NCBI GenBank assembly: GCA_900128585.1
Contig: LT642473.1
Span: forward strand, 1 to 15,811
Length of the DNA stretch: 15,811 nt
Direction: 5' to 3'
Origin: Stramenopiles sp. TOSAG23-3
Taxonomy: Eukaryota > Sar
Below are positions 8,208-15,811 of the stretch, one piece after another. The number at the start of each line of letters is the position of its first letter. The stretch's first letter is position 1. The notes beneath the pieces are model-generated. The model did not search any database, was not told the DNA's origin, and saw only the letters and a list, made by a program, of their open reading frames with translations. A program made the position numbers and the translations under genes.

Positions 8208-9584
8208 CTACGGGCTTCTTAGCCAAGACGACTGCAGCAATTCTGCTGCTGTCATTCTCTTCTTGGGATCGATTTGTAAGAGCCGAGATAGGCAGCTTTT
8301 GCACTGGGGCGAGATGCCATGAAAAACTTCATCCGGAAATTCAACTGTTTGGCACATGATTCGTTGAACCCCTCGGTGAAGACTATCACTTTCATCACTC
8401 TCCTCAAAAGGCATGCACCCCGATATGCTTGCGTAAAGAGTGACCCCTAATGCCCACATGTCCACTGCAAACGTGTACGCGCCATTTTCAGATTTTGTGC
8501 AATTGGAAGACGCCCTAACGTTCCCCTTCCCAAGCAACATTTCCGGCGCAACGTAGCCAGCAGTACCTAGAAACGACCGCGTGTACTCAGCCGCCCGGCT
8601 AAAGCCAAAATCAATGAATTTAACGCTGGATAAATTCCCCGGCTCTTGCAACAGTATGTTTTCCGGCTTCACATCCCGGTGCATAATCTTTCGCGCGTGC
8701 AAGTATTCCAGAGCTCCAGCTAGCTGCGTCGCGACAACTTTGACGTCTGTCTCACTCAGGCCGTCGGAAGAGTCAATAATATGTTCAAATAACTCGCCCC
8801 CTCTGCATTCTTCCATTATTATGTATATGTGCGATGGCGTTTCGTAGCAGGCAATAAAAGATGCAATCCCTGGGTGATTAATTCTTTTCAAAAGCGTCGC
8901 TTCGTTCCTTGCCATACGAACGATTTTATCTTTCCTAGCCATGCTTAAGGACAGCCTCTGTTTGTCCATTACCTTGCACGCAACTCTTATTTCCCGTTTA
9001 AACCGTGGATACGCTTTGTACACAACAGACGACGAGCCTTTTCCCAAAAACAGATTGCAGTCGACTGCCCAATGCCGTCGAAACAGTGACGATGGACTCA
9101 ATGTGGATTGGGAAGAATCCATCTTCAAGTCCGTTACTAGACTACTCAACTCGGGAGGTAAACACCTTGGATCTGCAAAAGTCAAGTGTTCCATCGTCCC
9201 CTTGCGCTTTCGGCGAGGGGATATTAATTTTTGGGCAAAGCGCATGCAAGGGGACATGTTGTTGGTTTCTACTCGGGGTGTTTCGCCATTTGTTTCAGGG
9301 ACAATCGTTGATATCGCAGTGTCTACTATGTTCTCTACCCGGGACTGGATATGATCTCGGACTAGAACATTTATTGGTTTCCTTGGAGACGCATTTTTTT
9401 GTTCCGATGGAGCACATTCTGGAGAAACTGAGACAAAATACCTTTCCTCTACCAGTTCATCATCATTGTTATTGTTCTTTTTCTCATAACCACGGTCCCC
9501 TGCGGAGATCAAACTAGGGGCCTGTGAGTTAGTGACCGTCTCCAGCTGCGTGCCGCGCGGTAGACTTGAAATACCCCCTCCCAT
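8208..9584 (-). CDS. CAMK-like Ser/Thr protein kinase with N-myristoylation motif
   Basis: Predicted protein kinase of 458 residues. The open frame continues upstream to 9695 with only a GTG; the first ATG is at 9582-9584, has A at -3 and G at +4, and gives MGGGISS, which fits the N-myristoylation consensus (Gly2, Ser6). Residues up to about 170 are low-complexity, with an Asn/Asp run and a basic SPRRKRKG patch. The kinase domain fills the rest: Gly-rich loop from G181 (GKGSSSVV), Lys204 (VACKVMDK), a helix-C Glu in ARNEATLL, HRDVKPEN with Asp304, DFG at Asp325 and APE near 347. All catalytic residues are present, so it should be active. HRDVKPEN, DFGFSRA and GTAGYVAPEML place it near CAMK/CDPK kinases, but it has no EF-hands and ends just after the domain (SSWLRSP), leaving no calmodulin-binding tail. 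It ends with TAG. Substrates are unknown. Confidence 0.9.
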   Translation of the reverse strand: MGGGISSLPRGTQLETVTNSQAPSLISAGDRGYEKKNNNNDDELVEERYFVSVSPECAPSEQKNASPRKPINVLVRDHIQSRVENIVDTAISTIVPETNGETPRVETNNMSPCMRFAQKLISPRRKRKGTMEHLTFADPRCLPPELSSLVTDLKMDSSQSTLSPSSLFRRHWAVDCNLFLGKGSSSVVYKAYPRFKREIRVACKVMDKQRLSLSMARKDKIVRMARNEATLLKRINHPGIASFIACYETPSHIYIIMEECRGGELFEHIIDSSDGLSETDVKVVATQLAGALEYLHARKIMHRDVKPENILLQEPGNLSSVKFIDFGFSRAAEYTRSFLGTAGYVAPEMLLGKGNVRASSNCTKSENGAYTFAVDMWALGVTLYASISGCMPFEESDESDSLHRGVQRIMCQTVEFPDEVFHGISPQCKSCLSRLLQIDPKKRMTAAELLQSSWLRSP

Positions 9585-10080
9585 CTTCTTTCCCCCGTTC
9601 TTTGTGTTGTTAAGTTTCACTAACGCGAGGAAATCTTTACAAGCGATTCCAAACTCTTCCCAAAATATAACGATGTAATCTAATGGAACGCACACTTAAG
9701 AGGGATATAAAGTATAATATTCTTTGCAAATAGAACAAAAGGGATTGGCTTTACTATTAGTTTATTATTGATTGAAAATTCACCGGACCAATCTTTCTTT
9801 CTTTCTTCTTTTGTTACAGCTACACCACCCACACACAACCTTTATTATAATTATTTTTTTTTATCAAAAAAGTAATTGAAATAGTAGTATATGATTTTAC
9901 AACAATATAAAATACATACAAATAGTATATGTAAATTATTACCAACAACATCATCGTCCTACTACTAACTAAGAACCTAACCCAAAAAAAATAATAAAGA
10001 AATGGTAAAACGATTTCAAAAACAAATGCTGTGACCGGTACCGGTATGACCGTACGAATTGTACTAATTTCTTTAAAATA

Positions 10081-10117
10081 TCTCTTCTTCTTTCTTTCTT
10101 TCTTTCTTTCTTCTTTC
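10081..10117 (+). repeat. 37-base polypyrimidine (CTTT/CTT) tract
   Basis: Only C and T occur, with TTTC repeated in tandem. A polypurine run of similar composition follows at 10254-10286, so the two can pair imperfectly as a long stem across a loop of roughly 135 bases. Either may also adopt triplex DNA. Confidence 0.7.
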
Positions 10118-10253
10118 ATCAATTTAAAAAATGTGAGGGACGACAGAGAAACCTGATCGCTGCTCTGACCAAAATATTATAGAAGGGAATATAATGGCAA
10201 TAAATATAGTATTAATTAGGACTAATTTTTTTATAAAGATAATCCAATAAAAT

Positions 10254-10286
10254 AGAAAGAAAAAAGAAGAAAGAAAAGAAGAAGAA
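10254..10286 (+). repeat. 33-base polypurine (GAA/GAAA) tract
   Basis: Only A and G occur; the purine pattern resumes after a single C at 10287 and runs to 10295. It is the approximate complement of the pyrimidine tract at 10081-10117. Confidence 0.65.
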
Positions 10287-10489
10287 CGAAGAAGACAAAT
10301 ATTTCACAAAGAGGAGTACTACAATAAATAATTCCACTTTATATTTATTACTTAAAAATGTGTTAGTTTATGAATTATTATTAGGGATATTTCCCTACTC
10401 TGCAATTTTCAATTTTCAATTTGACACCGCATTATTATTATATTATAATATTCCTGTACTGTGTGGTGCTGCCCACCACTGGATGAAGC

Positions 10490-10507
10490 GCGGCGCCGCG
10501 GCGCCGC
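10490..10507. repeat. 18-bp perfect all-GC palindrome
   Basis: GCGGCGCCGCGGCGCCGC equals its own reverse complement and stands isolated in AT-rich sequence about 225 bp before the carrier start. Its inner 10-mer GCGCCGCGGC (10493-10502) also occurs at 860-869, upstream of the GH20 gene. It could be a binding site for a dimeric factor; this is inference. Confidence 0.7.
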
Positions 10508-10690
10508 CAAAAAAAATAATTATGATCATCAATTTCACACACCAATTTTTGAATTTCTTATTGTGTCAATACATCATAGACGACTTTATTATATATATAT
10601 ACGGATTTAATCCATGGATTGACAGTACGTTTCATTTGAAAGAAAGGAGGTTTGATGATAGAAGGGCTGTTTTTTCACGGCAAGAGCCCT

Positions 10691-10691
<1 letters not shown>

Positions 10692-10721
<30 letters not shown>
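10692..10721 (+). repeat. Homopolymer of 30 cytosines just before the carrier start codon
   Basis: Thirty consecutive C end 11 bases before the ATG at 10733. The complementary G30 could form a G-quadruplex and the C strand an i-motif. An upstream in-frame ATG (10655) reads through the tract as a run of Pro, so a length change would alter the frame relative to that ATG only. An assembly or sequencing artefact is a real alternative. Confidence 0.8.
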
Positions 10722-10732
10722 TAGTTGGGAAG

Positions 10733-11548
10733 ATGGACTGTGACAAGCCTAAGAAACCAGTCGATGAAGAGAGCTTTTTTGTGTCGTCGGAGGACCCCCT
10801 TTATAAATCTGTGGTCTTTGGGGCCGTATCGGGAACCAGTGTCGTGCTAGTGGGACACCCGTTGGATTCCATTAAAGTTCGGTTGCAAACGGCGTCTACG
10901 AAGAATATGTTTAGAAACCTGTATAAAGGAGTAGGTCCGCCACTGATGGCTGTAATACCGTCTTGGGTTGCTGTGTTCATGGCGTACGGCTCGGCTTTGA
11001 AGTTTTTGGGGGACGATAGCATGGTCAATGTAGCCCTCGCGGGCGGTTTCAGCGGATTATTCTATACAATGGCAGTGTGCCCTTTTGAATTCGTTAAAGT
11101 AAATGCGCAACGGTCCCAAGTCAATACAATGACAGCGTTTAAACATTTGCAAAAAGAAGTCGGCATATCGGGGCTTTATCGTGGCGTTGGAGTCTGCCTT
11201 GGGCGAGATGTCTTCCAAAGCATGGCGTATTACATATGCGCCGAATCCTTGAACAGGAGCGCTTTTATGAAGCGATATTTTAGCGATGAATCTCGACCAT
11301 TTTTCTCAGGTGCGTTTACTGGTCTATGCCACTGTATGGTTGAGTACCCCTTTGATACAATTAAAACGCGCATGCAAACCGAGTTGCATTTGAAATCGTA
11401 TAGGCAATGCATCACAGAGTTCCTCAAAGACAAGAAGCAAGTGAGGTCAGCCCAGAAGGCTATTTTTCCGATGTTGACCCGCGCCGTGCTGGCTCATGGA
11501 GCCAGTTTTTTCGTCATCAAGAACTTTAAATCGTTTATGGATTGGTAA
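10733..11548 (+). CDS. Mitochondrial carrier (SLC25) family protein
   Basis: Predicted inner-membrane metabolite transporter of 271 residues, close to the family norm of about 300. It shows the three tandem repeats of the SLC25 family, each with the PX[DE]XX[KR] signature at the end of its first helix: PLDSIK (from P43), PFEFVK (from P117) and PFDTIK (from P206). Repeat 1 also has the matrix-helix pattern LYKGVGPPL, and repeat 2 has LYRGVGVCLGRD. Overall it is closest, from memory, to the carnitine/acylcarnitine and basic amino acid carriers, but the substrate cannot be assigned from what I can see. I chose the ATG at 10733 because it has A at -3 and G at +4 and gives a normal N-terminus. An in-frame ATG at 10655 (T at -3) would add 26 residues including a Pro9 run encoded by the C tract. 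It ends with TAA and converges on the tomosyn gene. Confidence 0.9.
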   Translation: MDCDKPKKPVDEESFFVSSEDPLYKSVVFGAVSGTSVVLVGHPLDSIKVRLQTASTKNMFRNLYKGVGPPLMAVIPSWVAVFMAYGSALKFLGDDSMVNVALAGGFSGLFYTMAVCPFEFVKVNAQRSQVNTMTAFKHLQKEVGISGLYRGVGVCLGRDVFQSMAYYICAESLNRSAFMKRYFSDESRPFFSGAFTGLCHCMVEYPFDTIKTRMQTELHLKSYRQCITEFLKDKKQVRSAQKAIFPMLTRAVLAHGASFFVIKNFKSFMDW

Positions 11549-11802
11549 GAAAGATTTTTTTGGTTTACCCGTAGACTCCAGCACGTTCACAACCTGGCGC
11601 GCTCGAAATTGCCGAACACTGGGGCAGCTCTTGCGAGCAGTGCTAAATTTACCGGCAGCCACCTACTAAAAGTAAGTCCTTAAATTTTTTACGGAGAGAC
11701 GGAGAGGGTGATTTTTTAACCTAAGAGTCGTACCCGCTTTGTTAAGAATTCTTATAATAAGAGGTTACATTTTGTACAATCTCGCATTTATGTAAAGAGG
11801 GT

Positions 11803-14800
11803 TCAAGAAATAACACACTCTGCGTCTTTTTCAGCCTGCTTACGAATCTGACGGCTCTGCTCTTCGAACCGCATGGCATTCAGCATCATTTTGCTGGTTG
11901 CTTCTTGAAGCTCGTTAATTTTCTCCCCTCTTTCCTCTACCTTTCTTAAATTTTGGGCCATAACATTCTGTGTGTCATTTATGGTACTTTTGGTCTGTTT
12001 GCTTACACTCCCCAAATCATCAGGGACGGCACTAAGATCGTCTGGAATTGACCCTAACAGCTCTGACACGGATGCATCTTGCCGTACTTTTTTTGCACTC
12101 ATGGAAAAAACTTTGTTTAAATCGACGGGGGCTTTTGCCCCTCCAAACATCGTCCCGAACACCGACCTCTTTGGGCCTCGCTTTTTGCTCGCTGCTACTT
12201 TTTGTGCCGTCGATAGACTACTGTTTCCAGCATCGGGAACGACCAACGTGGGCCCGTTCCCATTGCCTAGCGTTGGTGTTGATGTCAATGCGAGCCGATG
12301 GACAACAGAGAGTTCAGTCACTAGAAAAACATCTCCAGAGTCCAATATTGAAACATGACGTAAGTAATCGCTCATTCCTACGGTCGGCAAACGCTCTGTT
12401 GCTACCACATTTAGCCGCGGCAACGACAAGATGGTTGCAGCGTTCATGGTGTCAACAGAAATAAGACATCGACAAGACGCTATTTTTCCGTCCTTTTTTC
12501 TGCTCACTACGACTGAAGCCCCGGACGCAACGCTGGTGCCATCTAAAGCAGCATGGGCCAATGGTTTGTTTTTTGCAACTAGAATCCCGTTGCCACCTTT
12601 GCTGCCAGTTTTCAAAGGGTGAACTCGGACGTCATGACCAGCAACAATAACGACAAATCTCTCCAGAAATTGCTTTTTGACCGCTGCTGGGCGTTCGGTA
12701 GCAGGTTTGTTCGGCGCAGGGTTAGTTTTTGAGTCCCCCTTCGCCCCGTCGTCGCCTTCGGCGGGCGCTGCGTCCTCTGTAGTATCGGCTGTGGCTCCAC
12801 TCGACGTATCGGAAGTTTCTGGTTTCGCCTCATCTGCCAGTGCCTCTGTAGAAGCGTCCCCAGCCTGAGCTTTTTCCGACAACCGTTTGAACAATTTTGG
12901 CCGAGATGGGGACGGCGCCAAACCCCTCGCATCTACTACCAGCATGTTTGTTATGGGATCACTGTGCTCCCCCCCGGAAATAACGTACCCTGCCGCGGCA
13001 TTTGTTAGCCTAGCGACCGTTACGTTACCGTTGGACATCCCGAGAACTGCACATGGGGTTGTGGTGCCGTTTTCTTCCGGAAGCATGGCGGTTTCTACGG
13101 CACGTATCGGCCCATCATTCCGATACGATTGTTTTCCGAACGTAAGGCCTCGTTGCTCGGGAATGTTGATGTCCCGAACCTCGCCCGTGTCTACGTCCAG
13201 GACACTACATTTGCCACTACTGTCTGCGATAGCCAAAAGGCCAGTTACCCCCTGCAAGGAAATACCAATGATGCGAGAAGTATGGACGTTTTGAATACAA
13301 TGCATCAAGAACACGGATGATCCCGAATCACCCGAGCTCTCACTTTCGCCATCCTGCGACCGCCCCCCCGGCCGCACTGCACATATGAGAACGTCGCCAC
13401 TTTCGGTCCCCACGCACAAAACTCGTGCAGCTAAGTGTAATTCTATGCAGGTAATGGCAGGCCTTTTCGGTGGTTTGTAACCGTCGGCTTCGCAGAGCAG
13501 TCTCGGCTCAAATTCGTACACCAAATCTAAGGATGAATTTACCGCTCCTTCTTCTTCTAACTCCACACTGACCCCATCGGTGGGGGCAGCCGCTGCCCAC
13601 AGACAAACGGTCCCGTCGATATGGCCAGACGCTACCAGCGACCGCCGACCAGACTCGCCGTTGTCGGGCTTGCCCCCGGAGATAGGGTGCGCCCAGCCCA
13701 TTGGGTACCGGGCTCTGGTTCGTGTGGCTTTTATAGCTTTCAGGACAGAATCTGGGCAGAGGCCAAAATCCTTGATTAAAACTACCATCGTACGGCGTAA
13801 CGGCGAAGGAAAATGCATAATTTGCGGCGTTGGCTCCGGGGGATCGTTCGCGATCGGCGGCCACATCGCAAGGGCGTTACCAATCTCACTGGGAAGTGCT
13901 TGGACGTATAGCCTCGGGTGGATGCCATCCTGGGGGTCTCCAGAGAGAGCGATGTAGCCCGACGGGTGGCGCGGAGTCCCGGGGGTCAGCCCGTCGTGGT
14001 CGCGTGGCTGGGGGTATGTGACTAACAATTGCATAATTGGGCTGGAGTCCCATGTTGGCATCAGCATGCTGGATACGGGACCATCTCCTGTCATGGGTAG
14101 GGCGACGTCACCAACGATCCATTCCTGCGCTGAGGCTGCTTTCTTGTGCATAGGGTTCTGCCACAAAATAGTAACCCCGCATGTCTCGTGACCCCCGCTG
14201 ACAATTATGTGGCCTGGGCCATTCTTCCCCTTCATGTCCGACGCCCAGACGACGGACAACAACTGCTTAGGCATGGCGATCGAGTCGTAATGTATGGGCT
14301 GAATCTTCCCACTGGCTTTGTGGTTCGTGTCGTATACCACAACGGCACCGTTTGTGTACCCAGCAACAAATTGACGTCCATAGGGGTGCCAAGACACCGA
14401 CGCCAAGGATGGCAATTGGACCCCATGAAAACTTCCTCTTCGCCCCCCACGTTTGCTGCTGTTGGATCCTAGATACACCTCTTTCGGGCACGCAAACCTC
14501 TTCTCAGACCTCCGCTTGGTCAAATTCCACAGTGCAATCCCCGAAAACTCATGAGCAACCAGGACCTCGTTCGCATCGTTCGGGTTTGACGCAATCGCAA
14601 CCACTTCGTCGTCGTTGTCCTCGTCGTCAGTCTCAACCCCAAACATCTCCGCGTCAATGACATACTCTGCAAACTCCATCTTCATCAAGTGGAGAACATG
14701 TAAGCTGCCTTCGTCCGTCCCCAGGTAGAGAAAAGGGGCCGACGCGCTTTTCGGGCACAGGTGGATCGACGAAACCATTGCCCCTGTCCACCCCGGCTTC

Positions 14801-15165
14801 AGGGTGGCCCGGATGCGCTGGTTCTTTACGTCAAGCAAACGGATTGTTGTGTTTGCGTGAACTGCTATCAATGTGCTCCCGGAGTGAGAAAAGACCATGT
14901 GCGTCACTGCGGACTTATAGTCCGGGCAGACAAAGGTGCTTTCCACGCCGTGCGTTCCAAATACCTTTACTATGCCTGTGTCCGTTCCGAGCGCCAGCAG
15001 GCCCTGCGGCGCTGAGTACGCAATTGAACGAGCCCCATGCGGCAGCCCATGGTGACCTACCTGCCGCACAAAGAAATCCGTAGCTGAAACAGGTTCGCTA
15101 CTCGCATTGCCACCGGAGGCACCAGGCTGCCCCCCCCCTTCTCCACGCTGGTTCTTGTTCCCCAT
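11803..15165 (-). CDS. Tomosyn/Lgl-family WD40 protein with C-terminal R-SNARE helix and CaaX box
   Basis: Predicted regulator of exocytosis, 1,120 residues in one exon, from the Lgl/Sro7/tomosyn (STXBP5) family; these proteins bind Q-SNAREs and control vesicle fusion at the plasma membrane. The N-terminal block (GLPHGARSIAYSAPQGLLALGT, about residues 39-60) is the family's first propeller blade, and WD-like repeats continue to about residue 1000, consistent with two beta-propellers. An acidic loop (ETDDEDNDDE) lies near residue 180, and a long Ala/Glu/Ser/Pro-rich linker interrupts the second propeller. The last 65 or so residues form a coiled coil of R-SNARE type (NLRKVEERGEKINELQ), with Arg1079 as the likely zero-layer residue. 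This makes it tomosyn-like rather than plain Lgl. The chain ends Cys1117-Val-Ile-Ser, a CaaX prenylation signal, unusual because the family is usually described as lacking a membrane anchor. ATG context is strong (A at -3, G at +4); it ends with TGA. Confidence 0.92.
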   Translation of the reverse strand: MGNKNQRGEGGGQPGASGGNASSEPVSATDFFVRQVGHHGLPHGARSIAYSAPQGLLALGTDTGIVKVFGTHGVESTFVCPDYKSAVTHMVFSHSGSTLIAVHANTTIRLLDVKNQRIRATLKPGWTGAMVSSIHLCPKSASAPFLYLGTDEGSLHVLHLMKMEFAEYVIDAEMFGVETDDEDNDDEVVAIASNPNDANEVLVAHEFSGIALWNLTKRRSEKRFACPKEVYLGSNSSKRGGRRGSFHGVQLPSLASVSWHPYGRQFVAGYTNGAVVVYDTNHKASGKIQPIHYDSIAMPKQLLSVVWASDMKGKNGPGHIIVSGGHETCGVTILWQNPMHKKAASAQEWIVGDVALPMTGDGPVSSMLMPTWDSSPIMQLLVTYPQPRDHDGLTPGTPRHPSGYIALSGDPQDGIHPRLYVQALPSEIGNALAMWPPIANDPPEPTPQIMHFPSPLRRTMVVLIKDFGLCPDSVLKAIKATRTRARYPMGWAHPISGGKPDNGESGRRSLVASGHIDGTVCLWAAAAPTDGVSVELEEEGAVNSSLDLVYEFEPRLLCEADGYKPPKRPAITCIELHLAARVLCVGTESGDVLICAVRPGGRSQDGESESSGDSGSSVFLMHCIQNVHTSRIIGISLQGVTGLLAIADSSGKCSVLDVDTGEVRDINIPEQRGLTFGKQSYRNDGPIRAVETAMLPEENGTTTPCAVLGMSNGNVTVARLTNAAAGYVISGGEHSDPITNMLVVDARGLAPSPSRPKLFKRLSEKAQAGDASTEALADEAKPETSDTSSGATADTTEDAAPAEGDDGAKGDSKTNPAPNKPATERPAAVKKQFLERFVVIVAGHDVRVHPLKTGSKGGNGILVAKNKPLAHAALDGTSVASGASVVVSRKKDGKIASCRCLISVDTMNAATILSLPRLNVVATERLPTVGMSDYLRHVSILDSGDVFLVTELSVVHRLALTSTPTLGNGNGPTLVVPDAGNSSLSTAQKVAASKKRGPKRSVFGTMFGGAKAPVDLNKVFSMSAKKVRQDASVSELLGSIPDDLSAVPDDLGSVSKQTKSTINDTQNVMAQNLRKVEERGEKINELQEATSKMMLNAMRFEEQSRQIRKQAEKDAECVIS

Positions 15166-15811
15166 TGTTTAAGTGACACGCGTGACAAACTACCAACAAC
15201 CAACAACCCCGAGCGTCCGTTTCTCAGTCTCCTCCTCCTCCCAATGTGTTTGGTCGATATCTCTCTCGTCTCAGTGTCAGTTTGTAATTTTCCAAAAACT
15301 TAACGTGACTAAAGAAACAAAGAAAGGTGTAAAGAGAAAGAAATGAAATTCCCTCAAAAAACTGATTTTCCATTCCATAGATTTGTTGTCATCTCATCCC
15401 GTTTTCTTTCTTTCTACTTGGTCGTTTAGTTTGTCATAATAATACTAATCATCTCATCAACACGAGAAAAAAAAGAAAAAAAAAAAAAAGAAAAATTATT
15501 TATAATAAATAATAAATTATTATATTCTTCTCTATTATTTCTTATAAGCTGTATAGTATCCTCATGTATTTAATAATTAAGGGATTGCTTTATTTATTAT
15601 TACAGGATAAATATGTATGACTTTATGATAACTATAATCAAAATGTAGATATATATAATATAAAGAATTTTAGCTAAAACCATCATACTAATTATAATAT
15701 ATTACCTTACTTATAGTATTATAATGAAAGCAAGGAGCAAGGAGGATGGACGGAGTGAAGGCTGAAGAAGAAGAAGAAGAAGAAGAAAACAATACATCAT
15801 GGATGTAATAA
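15166..15811. other. AT-rich upstream region of the tomosyn gene with microsatellites
   Basis: No gene is seen in these 646 bases. The first 100 or so bases, next to the start codon, are C-rich on the plus strand (CTCCTCCTCC near 15230), hence purine-rich in the tomosyn transcript. Beyond about 15300 the sequence is strongly AT-rich, with an A-rich run at 15470-15495, many TTAT/TAAT units, and a (GAA)8 repeat at 15764-15788. The tomosyn promoter should lie here, but I cannot assign elements. Confidence 0.5.
15764..15788 (+). repeat. (GAA)8 microsatellite
   Basis: Eight GAA units plus one base. A 20-codon frame (ATG at 15746) runs through it as a Glu run and ends in TAA; it is too short and too simple to support as a gene. 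Confidence 0.75.

Larger units (their letters stand above)
9585..10732. other. Divergent AT-rich region between the kinase and the carrier
   Basis: About 1.15 kb without a convincing gene; open frames in it are low-complexity. It should hold both promoters. Visible elements are a CTTT-type tract at 9792-9812, the palindrome ACCGGTACCGGT at 10034-10045, a 37-base polypyrimidine run at 10081-10117, a 33-base polypurine run at 10254-10286, three near-copies of CAATTTT at 10403-10422, an 18-bp GC palindrome at 10490-10507 and a run of 30 C at 10692-10721. A TATA-like TTATAT lies on the minus strand at about 9705-9712, upstream of the kinase. Confidence 0.55.

Noticed and set aside
11972-15083. 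Many plus-strand open frames of 60-138 codons opposite the tomosyn gene.
   Set aside because: They are antisense shadows of a long conserved coding frame, without recognisable domains.
15130-15138. C9 run near the tomosyn start, considered as another frame-break site.
   Set aside because: The frame is continuous through it and gives a Gly-rich N-terminus ahead of a conserved first blade.
15151-15165. Possible N-myristoylation of the tomosyn protein (MGNKNQ).
   Set aside because: Gly2 is present but position 6 is Gln instead of Ser or Thr, so the consensus is not met.
15746-15808. Twenty-codon ORF with a run of Glu at the right edge.
   Set aside because: It is a readthrough of a GAA microsatellite with nothing else to support it.

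Overview
The window is nuclear DNA of a compact, intron-poor microbial eukaryote, probably a unicellular alga or other protist. The lineage cannot be fixed from the sequence alone. Six recognisable genes and one partial gene are present. They include eukaryote-only machinery: two SSU-processome proteins, a tomosyn/Lgl-type SNARE protein, a CAMK-type kinase and a mitochondrial carrier. TAA, TAG and TGA all act as terminators, so the genetic code looks standard. Coding DNA is of balanced composition. The spacers are strongly AT-rich and full of short tandem repeats (ATT, CAT, GGT, CTTT, GAA).

Layout: the C-terminal end of an unknown single-pass membrane protein (+, 1-335); a repeat-rich spacer; a bacterial-type family GH20 glycoside hydrolase (+, 1006-3490, needing one +1 frame change near 3200); RCL1 (-, 3741-4925); a 1.08 kb divergent promoter region; UTP7/WDR46 (+, 6005-7683, needing one -1 frame change near 6280); a convergent spacer with a long hairpin; a CAMK-like kinase with an N-myristoylation motif (-, 8208-9584); a 1.15 kb divergent region with polypurine and polypyrimidine tracts, a GC palindrome and a run of 30 C; a mitochondrial carrier (+, 10733-11548); a tomosyn/Lgl homologue ending in an R-SNARE helix and a CaaX box (-, 11803-15165); and its AT-rich upstream region to the window end. 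From the hydrolase onward the genes alternate strand.

Functional links: RCL1 and UTP7 both act in the nucleolar small-subunit processome on pre-18S rRNA and share one divergent intergenic region, so co-regulation is plausible. The other genes show no shared pathway. The most unusual items are the GH20 enzyme with membrane-spanning insertions in its C-terminal part, the tomosyn with a predicted prenylation signal, the C30 tract just before the carrier start codon, and the frame breaks in two otherwise well-conserved genes. I found no clear mobile element, CRISPR array, tRNA or rRNA gene.
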